DNA of 5,693 nt from a bacterium (GTDB lineage: Bacteria > Sumerlaeota > Sumerlaeia > MVZB01): positions 1-5,693 of the forward strand of contig JAMCWS010000057.1 of assembly GCA_023480605.1 (NCBI GenBank), in the 5' to 3' direction. Shown piece after piece: positions 1-5,693 of the stretch (positions are counted from its first letter, which is position 1; each line of letters begins with the position of its first letter). Below the pieces are notes generated by a model. It was not told the DNA's origin. It worked only from the letters and a program-made list of their open reading frames with translations, and did no database searches. The translations under genes and the position numbers were made by a program.

Positions 1-28
1 GGTGATGGTCTGGGACCAGGAAGGCCGG
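1..28. repeat. 28-bp perfect inverted repeat, left arm at window edge
   Basis: The reverse complement of bases 1-28 is identical at all 28 positions to 1554-1581; identity stops at base 29. The other copy encodes VMVWDQEGR of the rhamnosidase FN3-like module. At the left edge the rhamnosidase frame runs sensibly to PTADDFAG (about 24-47), then reads family-unlike residues through this arm. A chimeric or fold-back end is more likely than a biological repeat. Confidence 0.9.
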
Positions 29-2042
29 CGAAGTCGTCGGCCGTCGGCGCGCTCGGGTAGCCGGTGACTTCGACGTAACGCCCGCCCTGGCCCGTGAAGG
101 TCGCCTGCCAGGTCTCCCCGCCGCCGCCGCGCAGGATGACGACGTCGGTCATGAGCGCCGAGCGGCTGTTGGCCTTTTTCACCGTGCCGTCGGGCTCGAG
201 GCTTTCGGCCGTGCGAAGGCGGATCGTCGCGCCGGCCGGCCCACGCGCCCGCATCCGGACGGTGCCGTAAAAATAACGGCCCATGTCCACGACGTAGACG
301 CCGGGAGCGGGATTCGTGACGGCCGCCGGGCGCAGCGTTTCCGTCACGCGCATCGGCTCCACGGCCTGTGCCGCCAGGCGCCCGCCGGGCGGCGCCACCG
401 CCGGCGCCGGGCGCCAGGCGCGATCGTCGAAGCCCGGTGCGCTCCAGCCGTCCCGGGTCATTCGCGCGTCATAGATCTCGCCGTCATATTCATTGTTGGC
501 GCGGATCGGTCCGTCGGCCGTCACCCGCCAACCGTCGCCGGTGGCGATCGTCTCGCGCGCGCCATCGGCGTATTCCACCTCGATCTGGGCGATGGCCTTG
601 GGGTAGCCGAACGTGCGGAACACGGTGGGCGTCTTGACGCGCGGCGCGAAGAACCGTCCGTTGCCCAACAGCAAGCCGGCGGCGTTGGCCCCCGGCCGCA
701 GCAGGTCCGTGACGTCGAAGGTCACGTAGGGCGCTTTCCGCGAATAATCGGCCAATATGGGGTCCATGACGTGGTCGCCGACCTTGGATCCGTTCAGATA
801 AAGCTCGAAGAAACCGAGCCCGCAGACGTAAGCCCGGGCGCTGCGGACCGGGCGGCCAAGGCTGAACTCGCGCCGCAGCATCCGCGCCGGCAGGCGCGTG
901 TATTCATCGGGGGTGATCTTGTTCCACGGGGCAACGCCAAACGCCCCCAGCTCCATGGCGCGCGGCCAGGCCGCGTCGTCGAAAGCAGGCGTCGTCCAGT
1001 CGGCCGGAGCCTCCCGCACCGCGCGCCAATCGCCGCCCGTCACCACGCTCACGCTCATGCCGTCGGCGTAATCCACCTTCAGAAAGCCGATAAGACCGGC
1101 TGGATTGGGAGCGTCGCCCGCCTCGAGATCGCCATTGAATTCGATGCCGCCGTCGTTGGCCGCCGCGACGGCAAGGACGTTCCGCCCCGGCGCCAGCAGG
1201 CCGGTCACGTCAAGCGGCTCGGGGCGTTTCCAGTTGTTGAAGGTATTGGCCGCGCCGCCGCGTCCCGCCGGTCGCCCATTAACGAAAGCCTCGCAACGGC
1301 TGTCGGCGAGAAGGCGCAGGCGGGCGCGCGCCGGGCGTTTGCCCCCCGGCAGGTCGAACGCGTGGCGAAACAGGCTGGGGCCGTCCGCGGCCGCCCGGCG
1401 CGGATCGCCTTCGGGGAACCAGATCCATTGCGCCCCCGGGAACCAGGGCTCGGGTGGCGGGGCCGACTCGTCCAGGCCGATCCATATCGCCCGCCAGTCG
1501 TTCGGCTCGAGCAGGCCCATCTCCCAGAACGCCGGCGCCGACCAGCCGCCCGCCCGGCCTTCCTGGTCCCAGACCATCACCTTCCACCAAGCGCGCTGGC
1601 GCGAGGCCAGCGTCCTGCCCCCGTAAGGCACCAGGTGCGACCGGTCCGACGCCACCTTGCCGCTGTCCCACAAGTCGCTCTCGTCGCGGTCGAGTTTGTC
1701 GCGACTGCCGGCGGCGAGAATGCGAAAGGCTGTTTGCCGCGCGCCGCGGCGCGGGTCGCTCAGCCACCACGAAAGACTCGGCTGGGGCACGTCGATCCCC
1801 AACGGATTCTCGAGATACTCGCAACGCAGGCGCACCGGGGCATTCATCGGTGTCATCGTGGCTCCCTCACTCCCCGTGTTCTGTTTCGTCGGCCGATCGG
1901 ATTTGCTGGTGTCGGACGCGCCGGACGGCACGCCATCGTCGCCGGCCCGGCTGCGCGTCCAGGGCGCGAGCCCGGCATACAACGCGCCGGCAATCCCCAT
2001 GCCCAGCAAGTCGCGCCGGCGAATGGTTTTTTCTGGTTTCAT
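1..2042 (-). CDS. Alpha-L-rhamnosidase (GH78-type), N-terminal 680 codons, 3' truncated by window edge
   Basis: Hydrolyses terminal alpha-L-rhamnose from glycans or glycosides by family inference; probably exported. My translation from ATG 2042 is open to the edge. Residues 1-34 form a Tat-like leader (IRRRDLLGMG, hydrophobic to about 26), followed by a Gly/Ser/Asp-rich linker to about 62. Residues about 68-185 are the FN3-like N-terminal module, with ENPLGID near 78, AWWKVMVWDQEG, GLLEPNDW and the family hallmark WIG at 187-189. Residues about 200-375 form an extra beta-sandwich starting AQWIWFPEGDP. Residues about 384-550 match the Bac_rhamnosid_N domain (REFSLG, GLGFFELYLNGSKVGD, DYSRKAPYVTFDVTDLL, GNGRFF). 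Residues about 560-673 match the next beta-sandwich (VVDMGRYFYG, GGRYVEVTGYPSAP). The catalytic (alpha/alpha)6 barrel lies outside the window, so activity cannot be judged. GAGG lies 5 bases before the ATG. The last 7-8 codons (1-28) are probably not native. Family call is firm; start and localisation are less sure. Confidence 0.9.
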   Translation of the reverse strand, partial: MKPEKTIRRRDLLGMGIAGALYAGLAPWTRSRAGDDGVPSGASDTSKSDRPTKQNTGSEGATMTPMNAPVRLRCEYLENPLGIDVPQPSLSWWLSDPRRGARQTAFRILAAGSRDKLDRDESDLWDSGKVASDRSHLVPYGGRTLASRQRAWWKVMVWDQEGRAGGWSAPAFWEMGLLEPNDWRAIWIGLDESAPPPEPWFPGAQWIWFPEGDPRRAAADGPSLFRHAFDLPGGKRPARARLRLLADSRCEAFVNGRPAGRGGAANTFNNWKRPEPLDVTGLLAPGRNVLAVAAANDGGIEFNGDLEAGDAPNPAGLIGFLKVDYADGMSVSVVTGGDWRAVREAPADWTTPAFDDAAWPRAMELGAFGVAPWNKITPDEYTRLPARMLRREFSLGRPVRSARAYVCGLGFFELYLNGSKVGDHVMDPILADYSRKAPYVTFDVTDLLRPGANAAGLLLGNGRFFAPRVKTPTVFRTFGYPKAIAQIEVEYADGARETIATGDGWRVTADGPIRANNEYDGEIYDARMTRDGWSAPGFDDRAWRPAPAVAPPGGRLAAQAVEPMRVTETLRPAAVTNPAPGVYVVDMGRYFYGTVRMRARGPAGATIRLRTAESLEPDGTVKKANSRSALMTDVVILRGGGGETWQATFTGQGGRYVEVTGYPSAPTADDFAGLPGPRPS
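1554..1581. repeat. 28-bp perfect inverted repeat, internal (probably original) arm
   Basis: Partner of bases 1-28. It lies within the FN3-like domain of the rhamnosidase, where the encoded WDQEGR fits the family pattern, so this copy is taken as the native one. Confidence 0.9.
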
Positions 2043-2780
2043 TTCATCCTCGCATGGCAAAGTACCGAGCGTTCGTACCAGTTTGACTCACATGGCGGGC
2101 GATGGTATAGATTTTTTTTGATTGTGCACGTCGTGGCAAACCGATCGGGTTGCTTTAAATCGAAAGAATTTGCTTTCAACAATAAAATATCCATTTATGT
2201 CGATAAATTCCTCGTTGACATCGTTCTGGTCTGGATCGGATAAGTCACCAATCAAAAGGTTGTGTTTTACGGCAAGGTTCTTTGACCGCTTTCCATTGGG
2301 ATAGGGTGGCAGTTGCGTACTGAAGATGTTTCAGTGTCCGTTATGCCTGATTTTTGCCTGATGGCGCAAGACGGACTTGTGGCCAAAGTAAGGGCCAATG
2401 TTAGCATTGATGCCCGAAGTTTCGATGGAATATACATTGCCGCTCGCCTTGCGCCAATATTCGTGGACCGAATTGATCCGACGTTTCCATATCGCTGGCC
2501 AAATCGTTCAATCGCCCCAATTCCGAACGGATCATCCCAGAGTGGTGAGCCGTGTGCGGTAAATCATGATCAATCCGGCGACCTCTAACGGATCTTGCGG
2601 CACACCACAAGCCACGGATTTTCGTGACCGTAAACCCGAGAAAATCGCGCGAAGGTCGGACGCCTTAAATACGATATGGTTCCCATAATCGGAGTATGCA
2701 CATCTTGTATTTCTTTGGAATAACAGGCGAAATATCTTGGTCACGCTTGTATTTGGTGGTAAAAAGGATAGAATATTCGA
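2043..2780. other. Low-GC intergenic region without a recognisable gene
   Basis: About 740 bases between two divergently transcribed genes. By eye the GC content is well below the flanks, especially 2100-2230 and 2680-2780. Short open frames exist at 2313-2588 on plus and at 2401-2610 and 2532-2807 on minus. None has a convincing Shine-Dalgarno sequence, a recognised motif or codon use like its neighbours. A TTGCTTT heptamer occurs twice, 20 bases apart (2150-2156 and 2170-2176). The segment next to 2042 must hold the rhamnosidase promoter, but no clear box is visible. The rest may be decayed or acquired DNA. Confidence 0.6.
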
Positions 2781-2802
2781 TTGACAATACGAGTATTCGT
2801 AT
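2771..2802. promoter_or_regulatory. Candidate operator: dyad in promoter spacer plus 20-bp-spaced repeat
   Basis: ATACGA-GTAT-TCGTAT (2787-2802) is a perfect 6-4-6 inverted repeat lying between the -35 and -10 boxes. An 8-bp palindrome GAATATTC sits at 2771-2778, just before the -35. Read as direct repeats, GAATATTCGA (2771-2780) and GAGTATTCGT (2791-2800) agree at 8 of 10 bases and are exactly 20 bases apart, about two helical turns. This layout suits a dimeric repressor that blocks polymerase; which protein binds is unknown. Confidence 0.4.
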
Positions 2803-2810
2803 CCCAAAAT
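2781..2810 (+). promoter_or_regulatory. Putative sigma70-type promoter of the orphan gene
   Basis: A perfect -35 hexamer TTGACA (2781-2786) is followed after 18 bases by CAAAAT (2805-2810), which matches 4 of 6 positions of the -10 consensus. This predicts a transcript start near 2817 and a leader of about 60 bases before the ATG at 2877. The region is AT-rich, so chance matches are possible, but placement upstream of a gene with good ribosome binding and a terminator supports it. Confidence 0.45.
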
Positions 2811-2862
2811 GGATTCGTCTTATTTCATGGTTATAAGCGTACAAGCTTAACCATATATCCAC

Positions 2863-2867
2863 AGGAG
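2863..2867 (+). promoter_or_regulatory. Ribosome binding site that fixes the orphan gene's start
   Basis: AGGAG lies 9 bases before ATG 2877. This favours 2877 over the upstream in-frame TTG at 2781, which is itself the -35 box. The ATG at 2870 is in another frame and too close to the site. Confidence 0.7.
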
Positions 2868-2876
2868 ACATGGACG

Positions 2877-3380
2877 ATGGCACTTTCAATTGTCGAAATG
2901 AGGAATCTCATTAAGCGAATGGAACAGGCACAAGCGCTCGAGGAGGAGATCCCACAAGCTTATCTTGACCGACTTCAGCGCGGCGCGGAGCTCCTCACGC
3001 AGCTTAAAAATCTACCCGCGGTGGATTGGGATGCACTGAAGACAACCGAAGATATTGAGAAAGCGGAAGCGATAATCCACGAAAAATTACAGTTGAAGAA
3101 TGACATCGAGAAACATCTCCATACGTGCGCGGTGACGGTGAGCCCCCAAACCCGCGGTCGGGGGAAGGTCGGAGTAAAACGGGGTGCGCGGCGGAGCAAG
3201 GCACAGATCGAATATGACCGTATACACGCCGAAATCGTGAAAGCCAAGAAGGACGAACTTGGATTGGCGCCACGGGGACGTTTGCGCGATGACGACCAGG
3301 AAAAGCTCGATAGAGCCGTCGAAAAAGAACTCAAGCGGTTGAAACTGGCGCCTCCCGCATCGTCGGGCGAGATGGCTTGA
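2877..3380 (+). CDS. Hypothetical 167-aa charged, helical protein
   Basis: I do not recognise a family, so no function is assigned. The protein is soluble-looking, with no signal peptide or membrane segment. Residues 1-84 look almost wholly helical and charged (MEQAQALEEEIPQAYLDRL, then TTEDIEKAEAIIHEKLQLK), possibly coiled coil, and end at the only cysteine (C84). Residues about 92-108 are a Gly/Arg/Lys-rich basic stretch (TRGRGKVGVKRGARRSK) that could contact nucleic acid. Residues 108-156 are again helical and highly charged (KKDELGLAPRGRLRDDDQEK, VEKELKRLKL). The start at 2877 is set by AGGAG at 2863. It has its own putative promoter and a terminator 41 bases after the stop, so it is probably monocistronic. 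Its GC content is lower than that of the rhamnosidase and TatD genes, which hints at acquisition. It could be a DNA-binding or structural accessory protein, but that is a guess. Confidence 0.7.
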   Translation: MALSIVEMRNLIKRMEQAQALEEEIPQAYLDRLQRGAELLTQLKNLPAVDWDALKTTEDIEKAEAIIHEKLQLKNDIEKHLHTCAVTVSPQTRGRGKVGVKRGARRSKAQIEYDRIHAEIVKAKKDELGLAPRGRLRDDDQEKLDRAVEKELKRLKLAPPASSGEMA

Positions 3381-3418
3381 TCGAATTCCCCCTGCCGACT
3401 TAATGGGATTGCCTCTCG

Positions 3419-3466
3419 GAGCCTCGGGTGAGAGCTGCTTGCCTTTTACCCGAGGTTCTTTTTTTT
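3419..3466 (+). terminator. Strong Rho-independent terminator of the orphan gene
   Basis: CCTCGGGT (3422-3429) pairs perfectly with ACCCGAGG (3448-3455). The stem can extend inward by five pairs including G-U (GAGAG 3430-3434 with CTTTT 3443-3447), leaving an 8-base loop, and a few weaker pairs are possible below. It is followed by TTCTTTTTTTT (3456-3466). The signal functions on the plus strand only. Confidence 0.88.
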
Positions 3467-3467
3467 G

Positions 3468-3780
3468 GAACTGGCGATCCGCCCCTTCCCGCCGGCGACC
3501 GACATTGAACAAGCTCGAGCATCGCCGGTTCGGTTTCATCACCCGGAACTGACACGGCGGGTTCTTGATCGGCCATCAGGCAATAATCAATCTGATCCGC
3601 GATAAGACCACCCGTGCCGGACTCGTCTTGCGGGCGCACCTGGACACCAACCACCATGTCAGCGGCTTCAAGGTGGGCGATACCGATTTGGCGAAACCGA
3701 AAGTGTATCATTTCAAATTTCACGGCGATCGGTCCGGGACTGCGGCGTCTACTTCAAGACCCGGCGCAACAGCGGCTTGA
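3468..3780 (+). pseudogene. ISAzo13-family (DDE) transposase, C-terminal remnant
   Basis: A decayed end of an insertion-sequence transposase, recognised by family memory of the pattern CHFPPGTSKWNKIEHRLFSFIT-NWRG...HGEWNYTI. Here 3468-3503 reads ELAIRPFPPATD, then the frame shifts. From 3505 it reads LNKLEHRRFGFITRN, then a TGA stop at 3550 where the family has Trp (TGG). After the stop come GGFLIGHQAIINLI, TTRAGLVLRAHLD, GFKVGDTDLAK and FHGD (to 3729). The following conserved Trp is Arg (CGG), and the tail to TGA 3778-3780 does not fit the family. The N-terminal two-thirds, including most of the catalytic region, is absent and no terminal inverted repeats are visible. The piece begins one base after the T-tract of the preceding terminator. 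It cannot encode an active enzyme. Confidence 0.75.
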
Positions 3781-4044
3781 CCCGCCCGGCCGACTCCAAC
3801 CCGACCTGACCGGCCATAGACTCCTCCTGGCCCGGCAAGCGCATATTGGCGACAAATGCGCGCAAGGTATCGTCAAATTTTCCCCGGTGCGCCCTGATGA
3901 CTCACCAAAGCGACCTGAACCCGGCGCCGCCCCGCCAGGCGATACGGCGATTTTTTATTCCCTTGCGCCGTGCAAACCGGTAAAATGAAACCGGGTCCGG
4001 GCGAGGAAGACCGTGAGTGACCGGGCGCGCGGGATTTGCCAAAC
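3781..4044. other. Intergenic region upstream of the TatD-radical SAM gene
   Basis: GC-rich spacer without a recognised gene. The only promoter-like element is TAAAAT at 3981-3986 (5 of 6 to the -10 consensus), but the bases 17 upstream (TTCCCT) are a poor -35. A well-formed GAGGA (4003-4007) precedes GTG 4013, but that frame encodes only 43 residues with no TatD similarity and ends inside the next gene. Confidence 0.5.
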
Positions 4045-5439
4045 ATGCTCATCGATTCTCATGCCCATCTTCAGGATAAAAAATTCGCCCGCGATCTGGA
4101 GCGGGTGCTGGAACGGGCCGAAGACGCGGGCATCGAACGGCTGATCTGTGTCGGCGATCGGGTCGATTCCAGCCGCAAGGCCATCGCCCTGGCCCGCCGC
4201 CACCCACGGCTGGCGGCCACCGTCGGCATCCACCCCCATTACGACGCCACCTTCTCGCCCGTCAGCCTGCTGGAACTCGAAAAGCTGGCGCGCGACCCCA
4301 CGGTGGTCGGCATCGGCGAAATCGGCCTCGATTTCCACTACCCCAATTGCATGGCCGACCGCCAGATCGAGGTCTTCAGCGCCCAGGCCCACCTGGCCGG
4401 CCGGCACGATCTGCCCCTCGTCATTCATTGCCGCGACGCCTACGAGCCCCTGTTCGAGACGATTCGCAGCGACCCGCGCATCCCGCGCCGCGGAGTCATC
4501 CACTGCTTCTCGGGCACCTACGAACAGGCGGTCCAGTTTCTCGATCTGGGTTTTTACCTGGGCATCGGCGGAGCGATCACCTATCCCAACGGCGACCTCC
4601 TGCGCGAGACGCTCCACCGCGTCGGGCTGGAGCGCGTGGTCGGGGAAACCGATGCCCCCTACCTGCCCCCCCAGAGCAAGCGCGGCCGGCGCAACGAGCC
4701 TTCCTACATCAAGCACACGATCAAGGCGATGGCCGACCTGACCGACTTGAGTTACCAGGACGCCGCCCGCCTGACCAAGACCAACGCCATCCGCCTGTTC
4801 CGCCTACCCTCGCCCATCGCCCCCGAAATCGCCTACTCGATCCGTAAAACACTTTATCTCTGCATCACCAACCGGTGCCCCAACGATTGTTACTTTTGCC
4901 AGCGCTGCACCGACTACATGGTGATGGGCCACTTCCTCAAGCTCGAAGAGGAACCGACGGCGGGCCAGTTGCTGGAACTGATCGACAATCCGGCTGGATA
5001 TCACGAAATCGTGCTGAGCGGACTGGGCGAGCCGACGATGCGTTGGGACGTCTGCCTCGAGACGGCGCGCCGCCTCAAGGAACGCGGCGCCCGCGTGCGC
5101 CTCAACACCAACGGCCTTGGCAACCTGATCAACGGCCGCGACATCACCGCCGAAATGGCCGGCTTCATCGACAGCGTCGCCATCACCTTGATCGCCCAAG
5201 ACCGCGAGACTTACAACCGCGTGGCCAAACCCGAAGACCCCGCCCGCGCCTGGGACGCGATGCTCGAGTTCACCCGCAAGTGCAAGAACGTCGTGCCCGA
5301 CGTGACCCTTTCGGTGCTGGCCGTGCCCGAGGTCGACGTCGAAGCCTGCCGCCACCTGGCCGAGGACGAGATGCAGGTGCGCTTCCGCATCCGCGAATAC
5401 CGCCCCAAGGGCTACTCGGTCAGCGAGTGCGTGGGGTGA
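4045..5439 (+). CDS. TatD-family metal-dependent hydrolase fused to a radical SAM domain
   Basis: A two-domain protein of 464 aa. Residues 1-256 are a full TatD domain (TIM-barrel, divalent metal; family members are 3'-5' DNA exonucleases). All expected metal ligands are present: H6 and H8 (DSHAHL), E92 (GEIGLDFHY), H128 (IHCRD), H153 (HCFSG) and D203 (ETDAPYLPP). After a short linker, residues about 266-464 form a radical SAM domain. Its CX3CX2C cluster motif is C278-C282-C285 (CPNDCYFC), with a SAM-contact motif SGLGEP at 325-330 and LNTNG further on. TatD proteins are usually about 260 aa, so the extension is a true second domain with no stop or frameshift. It resembles the TatD-linked radical SAM subfamily (TIGR04038 from memory), whose substrate is unknown to me. 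ATG 4045 is chosen because MLIDSHAHL is the standard TatD start; GGGA at 4031-4034 is a weak ribosome site, and an in-frame TTG at 4036 adds three residues. Cytoplasmic, probably monocistronic. Confidence 0.92.
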   Translation: MLIDSHAHLQDKKFARDLERVLERAEDAGIERLICVGDRVDSSRKAIALARRHPRLAATVGIHPHYDATFSPVSLLELEKLARDPTVVGIGEIGLDFHYPNCMADRQIEVFSAQAHLAGRHDLPLVIHCRDAYEPLFETIRSDPRIPRRGVIHCFSGTYEQAVQFLDLGFYLGIGGAITYPNGDLLRETLHRVGLERVVGETDAPYLPPQSKRGRRNEPSYIKHTIKAMADLTDLSYQDAARLTKTNAIRLFRLPSPIAPEIAYSIRKTLYLCITNRCPNDCYFCQRCTDYMVMGHFLKLEEEPTAGQLLELIDNPAGYHEIVLSGLGEPTMRWDVCLETARRLKERGARVRLNTNGLGNLINGRDITAEMAGFIDSVAITLIAQDRETYNRVAKPEDPARAWDAMLEFTRKCKNVVPDVTLSVLAVPEVDVEACRHLAEDEMQVRFRIREYRPKGYSVSECVG

Positions 5440-5512
5440 AAACGGGCCGCGGCAATCTCCCTTCGGCCGCCGCAACCGCGCAATCCATCCCGTAATTGTG
5501 ATATTGGTTGCC

Positions 5513-5693
5513 TTACCAATACAATGAACCCAGGCGCGCACTCGATGGGATGGCAGGACCAATCCTGGCGAGATAGGCTCTGTATGCAAAATCTGAAGCG
5601 TCCATGCCCCATTGAACTTTACTTCCCGCGGCAATGTACTGATTTGGGCCTTGTTCGACAATTGTGAAAATGTCTATGTAGAGCGGCGTTCCG
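5513..5693 (-). CDS. Possible 3' end (59 codons) of an unidentified gene entering from the right
   Basis: A minus-strand frame is open from the right edge to TAA at 5515-5513, with no start inside the window. It reads GTPLYIDIFTIVEQGPNQYI and then AAGSKVQWGMDASDFAYRAY, ending LGSLYW. The amino-acid mix and aromatic content look protein-like, and the alternative minus frame has a TAG near 5677. No family is recognised. The region is lower in GC than the TatD gene and the two would be convergent, 73 bases apart. At this length the call is tentative. Confidence 0.35.
   Translation of the reverse strand, partial: GTPLYIDIFTIVEQGPNQYIAAGSKVQWGMDASDFAYRAYLARIGPAIPSSARLGSLYW

Noticed and set aside
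2153..2182. Minus-strand TTGTTG-17-TTTAAA as a promoter for the rhamnosidase
   Set aside because: Only 3 of 6 and 4 of 6 matches in AT-rich DNA, more than 100 bases from the start; not distinguishable from background.
771..2243. Long plus-strand open frame of 490 codons
   Set aside because: It is the complement of the rhamnosidase gene: Arg/Ala/Pro-rich composition with no motifs, while the minus strand gives clear GH78 modules.
2215..2244. TTGACA (2215-2220) followed after 18 bases by GATAAG (2239-2244), a promoter-like pair on plus
   Set aside because: No convincing gene follows; the 2313-2588 frame starts with TTG, has only a weak ribosome site and no recognisable features. Chance match in AT-rich DNA is likely.
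2313..2588. Plus-strand frame of 91 codons
   Set aside because: TTG start, no family signature and irregular composition; probably random or decayed.
2532..2807. Minus-strand frame of 91 codons divergent from the orphan gene
   Set aside because: No ribosome site before its start, no recognised motif, and it would overlap the orphan gene's promoter region.
3925..3956. CGCCG...CGGCG hairpin followed by six T (possible terminator)
   Set aside because: Only a 5-bp stem with a 15-base loop, and no intact gene upstream to terminate.
3955..4716. Minus-strand frame of 253 codons
   Set aside because: Shadow of the TatD domain on the opposite strand, where all catalytic motifs are found.
4804..5661. 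Minus-strand frame of 285 codons
   Set aside because: Most of it mirrors the TatD-radical SAM gene; His/Val/Ala/Gly-rich shadow composition with a TTG start and no motifs.

Overview
The window is a GC-rich bacterial segment, with one lower-GC stretch of roughly 2.1-3.4 kb. Two long genes with clear family signatures flank a central accessory patch. The host cannot be named from sequence alone. A Tat-type leader on a large alpha-L-rhamnosidase, a TatD nuclease fused to a radical SAM domain, and an ISAzo13-type transposase fossil suggest a free-living, polysaccharide-degrading bacterium of the Planctomycetota/Verrucomicrobiota/Lentisphaerota or Myxococcota/Deltaproteobacteria kind. That placement is inference.

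Layout. (1) Positions 1-2042, minus strand: the first 670-odd residues of a GH78-type alpha-L-rhamnosidase, cut by the left edge. I translated the frame from 2042 to the edge and found no stop. The outermost 28 bases (1-28) are an exact inverted copy of 1554-1581 inside the same gene, which looks like a chimeric end. (2) About 2043-2780: a lower-GC spacer with no recognisable gene. (3) 2781-3466, plus strand: a self-contained unit made of a sigma70-like promoter with a dyad in its spacer, an unrecognised charged helical protein of 167 aa (2877-3380), and a strong intrinsic terminator. (4) 3468-3780: the decayed C-terminal end of an ISAzo13-family transposase, with a frameshift and a Trp-to-stop change. 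(5) 4045-5439, plus strand: an intact TatD-family metal-dependent hydrolase fused to a radical SAM domain. (6) 5513-5693, minus strand: a possible 3' end of another gene entering from the right, convergent with the TatD gene.

The genes do not form one operon. The rhamnosidase and the central orphan gene diverge, the orphan has its own promoter and terminator, and the TatD-radical SAM gene is separate. The most noteworthy items are the TatD-radical SAM fusion, the compact promoter-operator of the orphan gene, and the inverted-repeat edge. I see no CRISPR array, tRNA, rRNA or intact mobile element.
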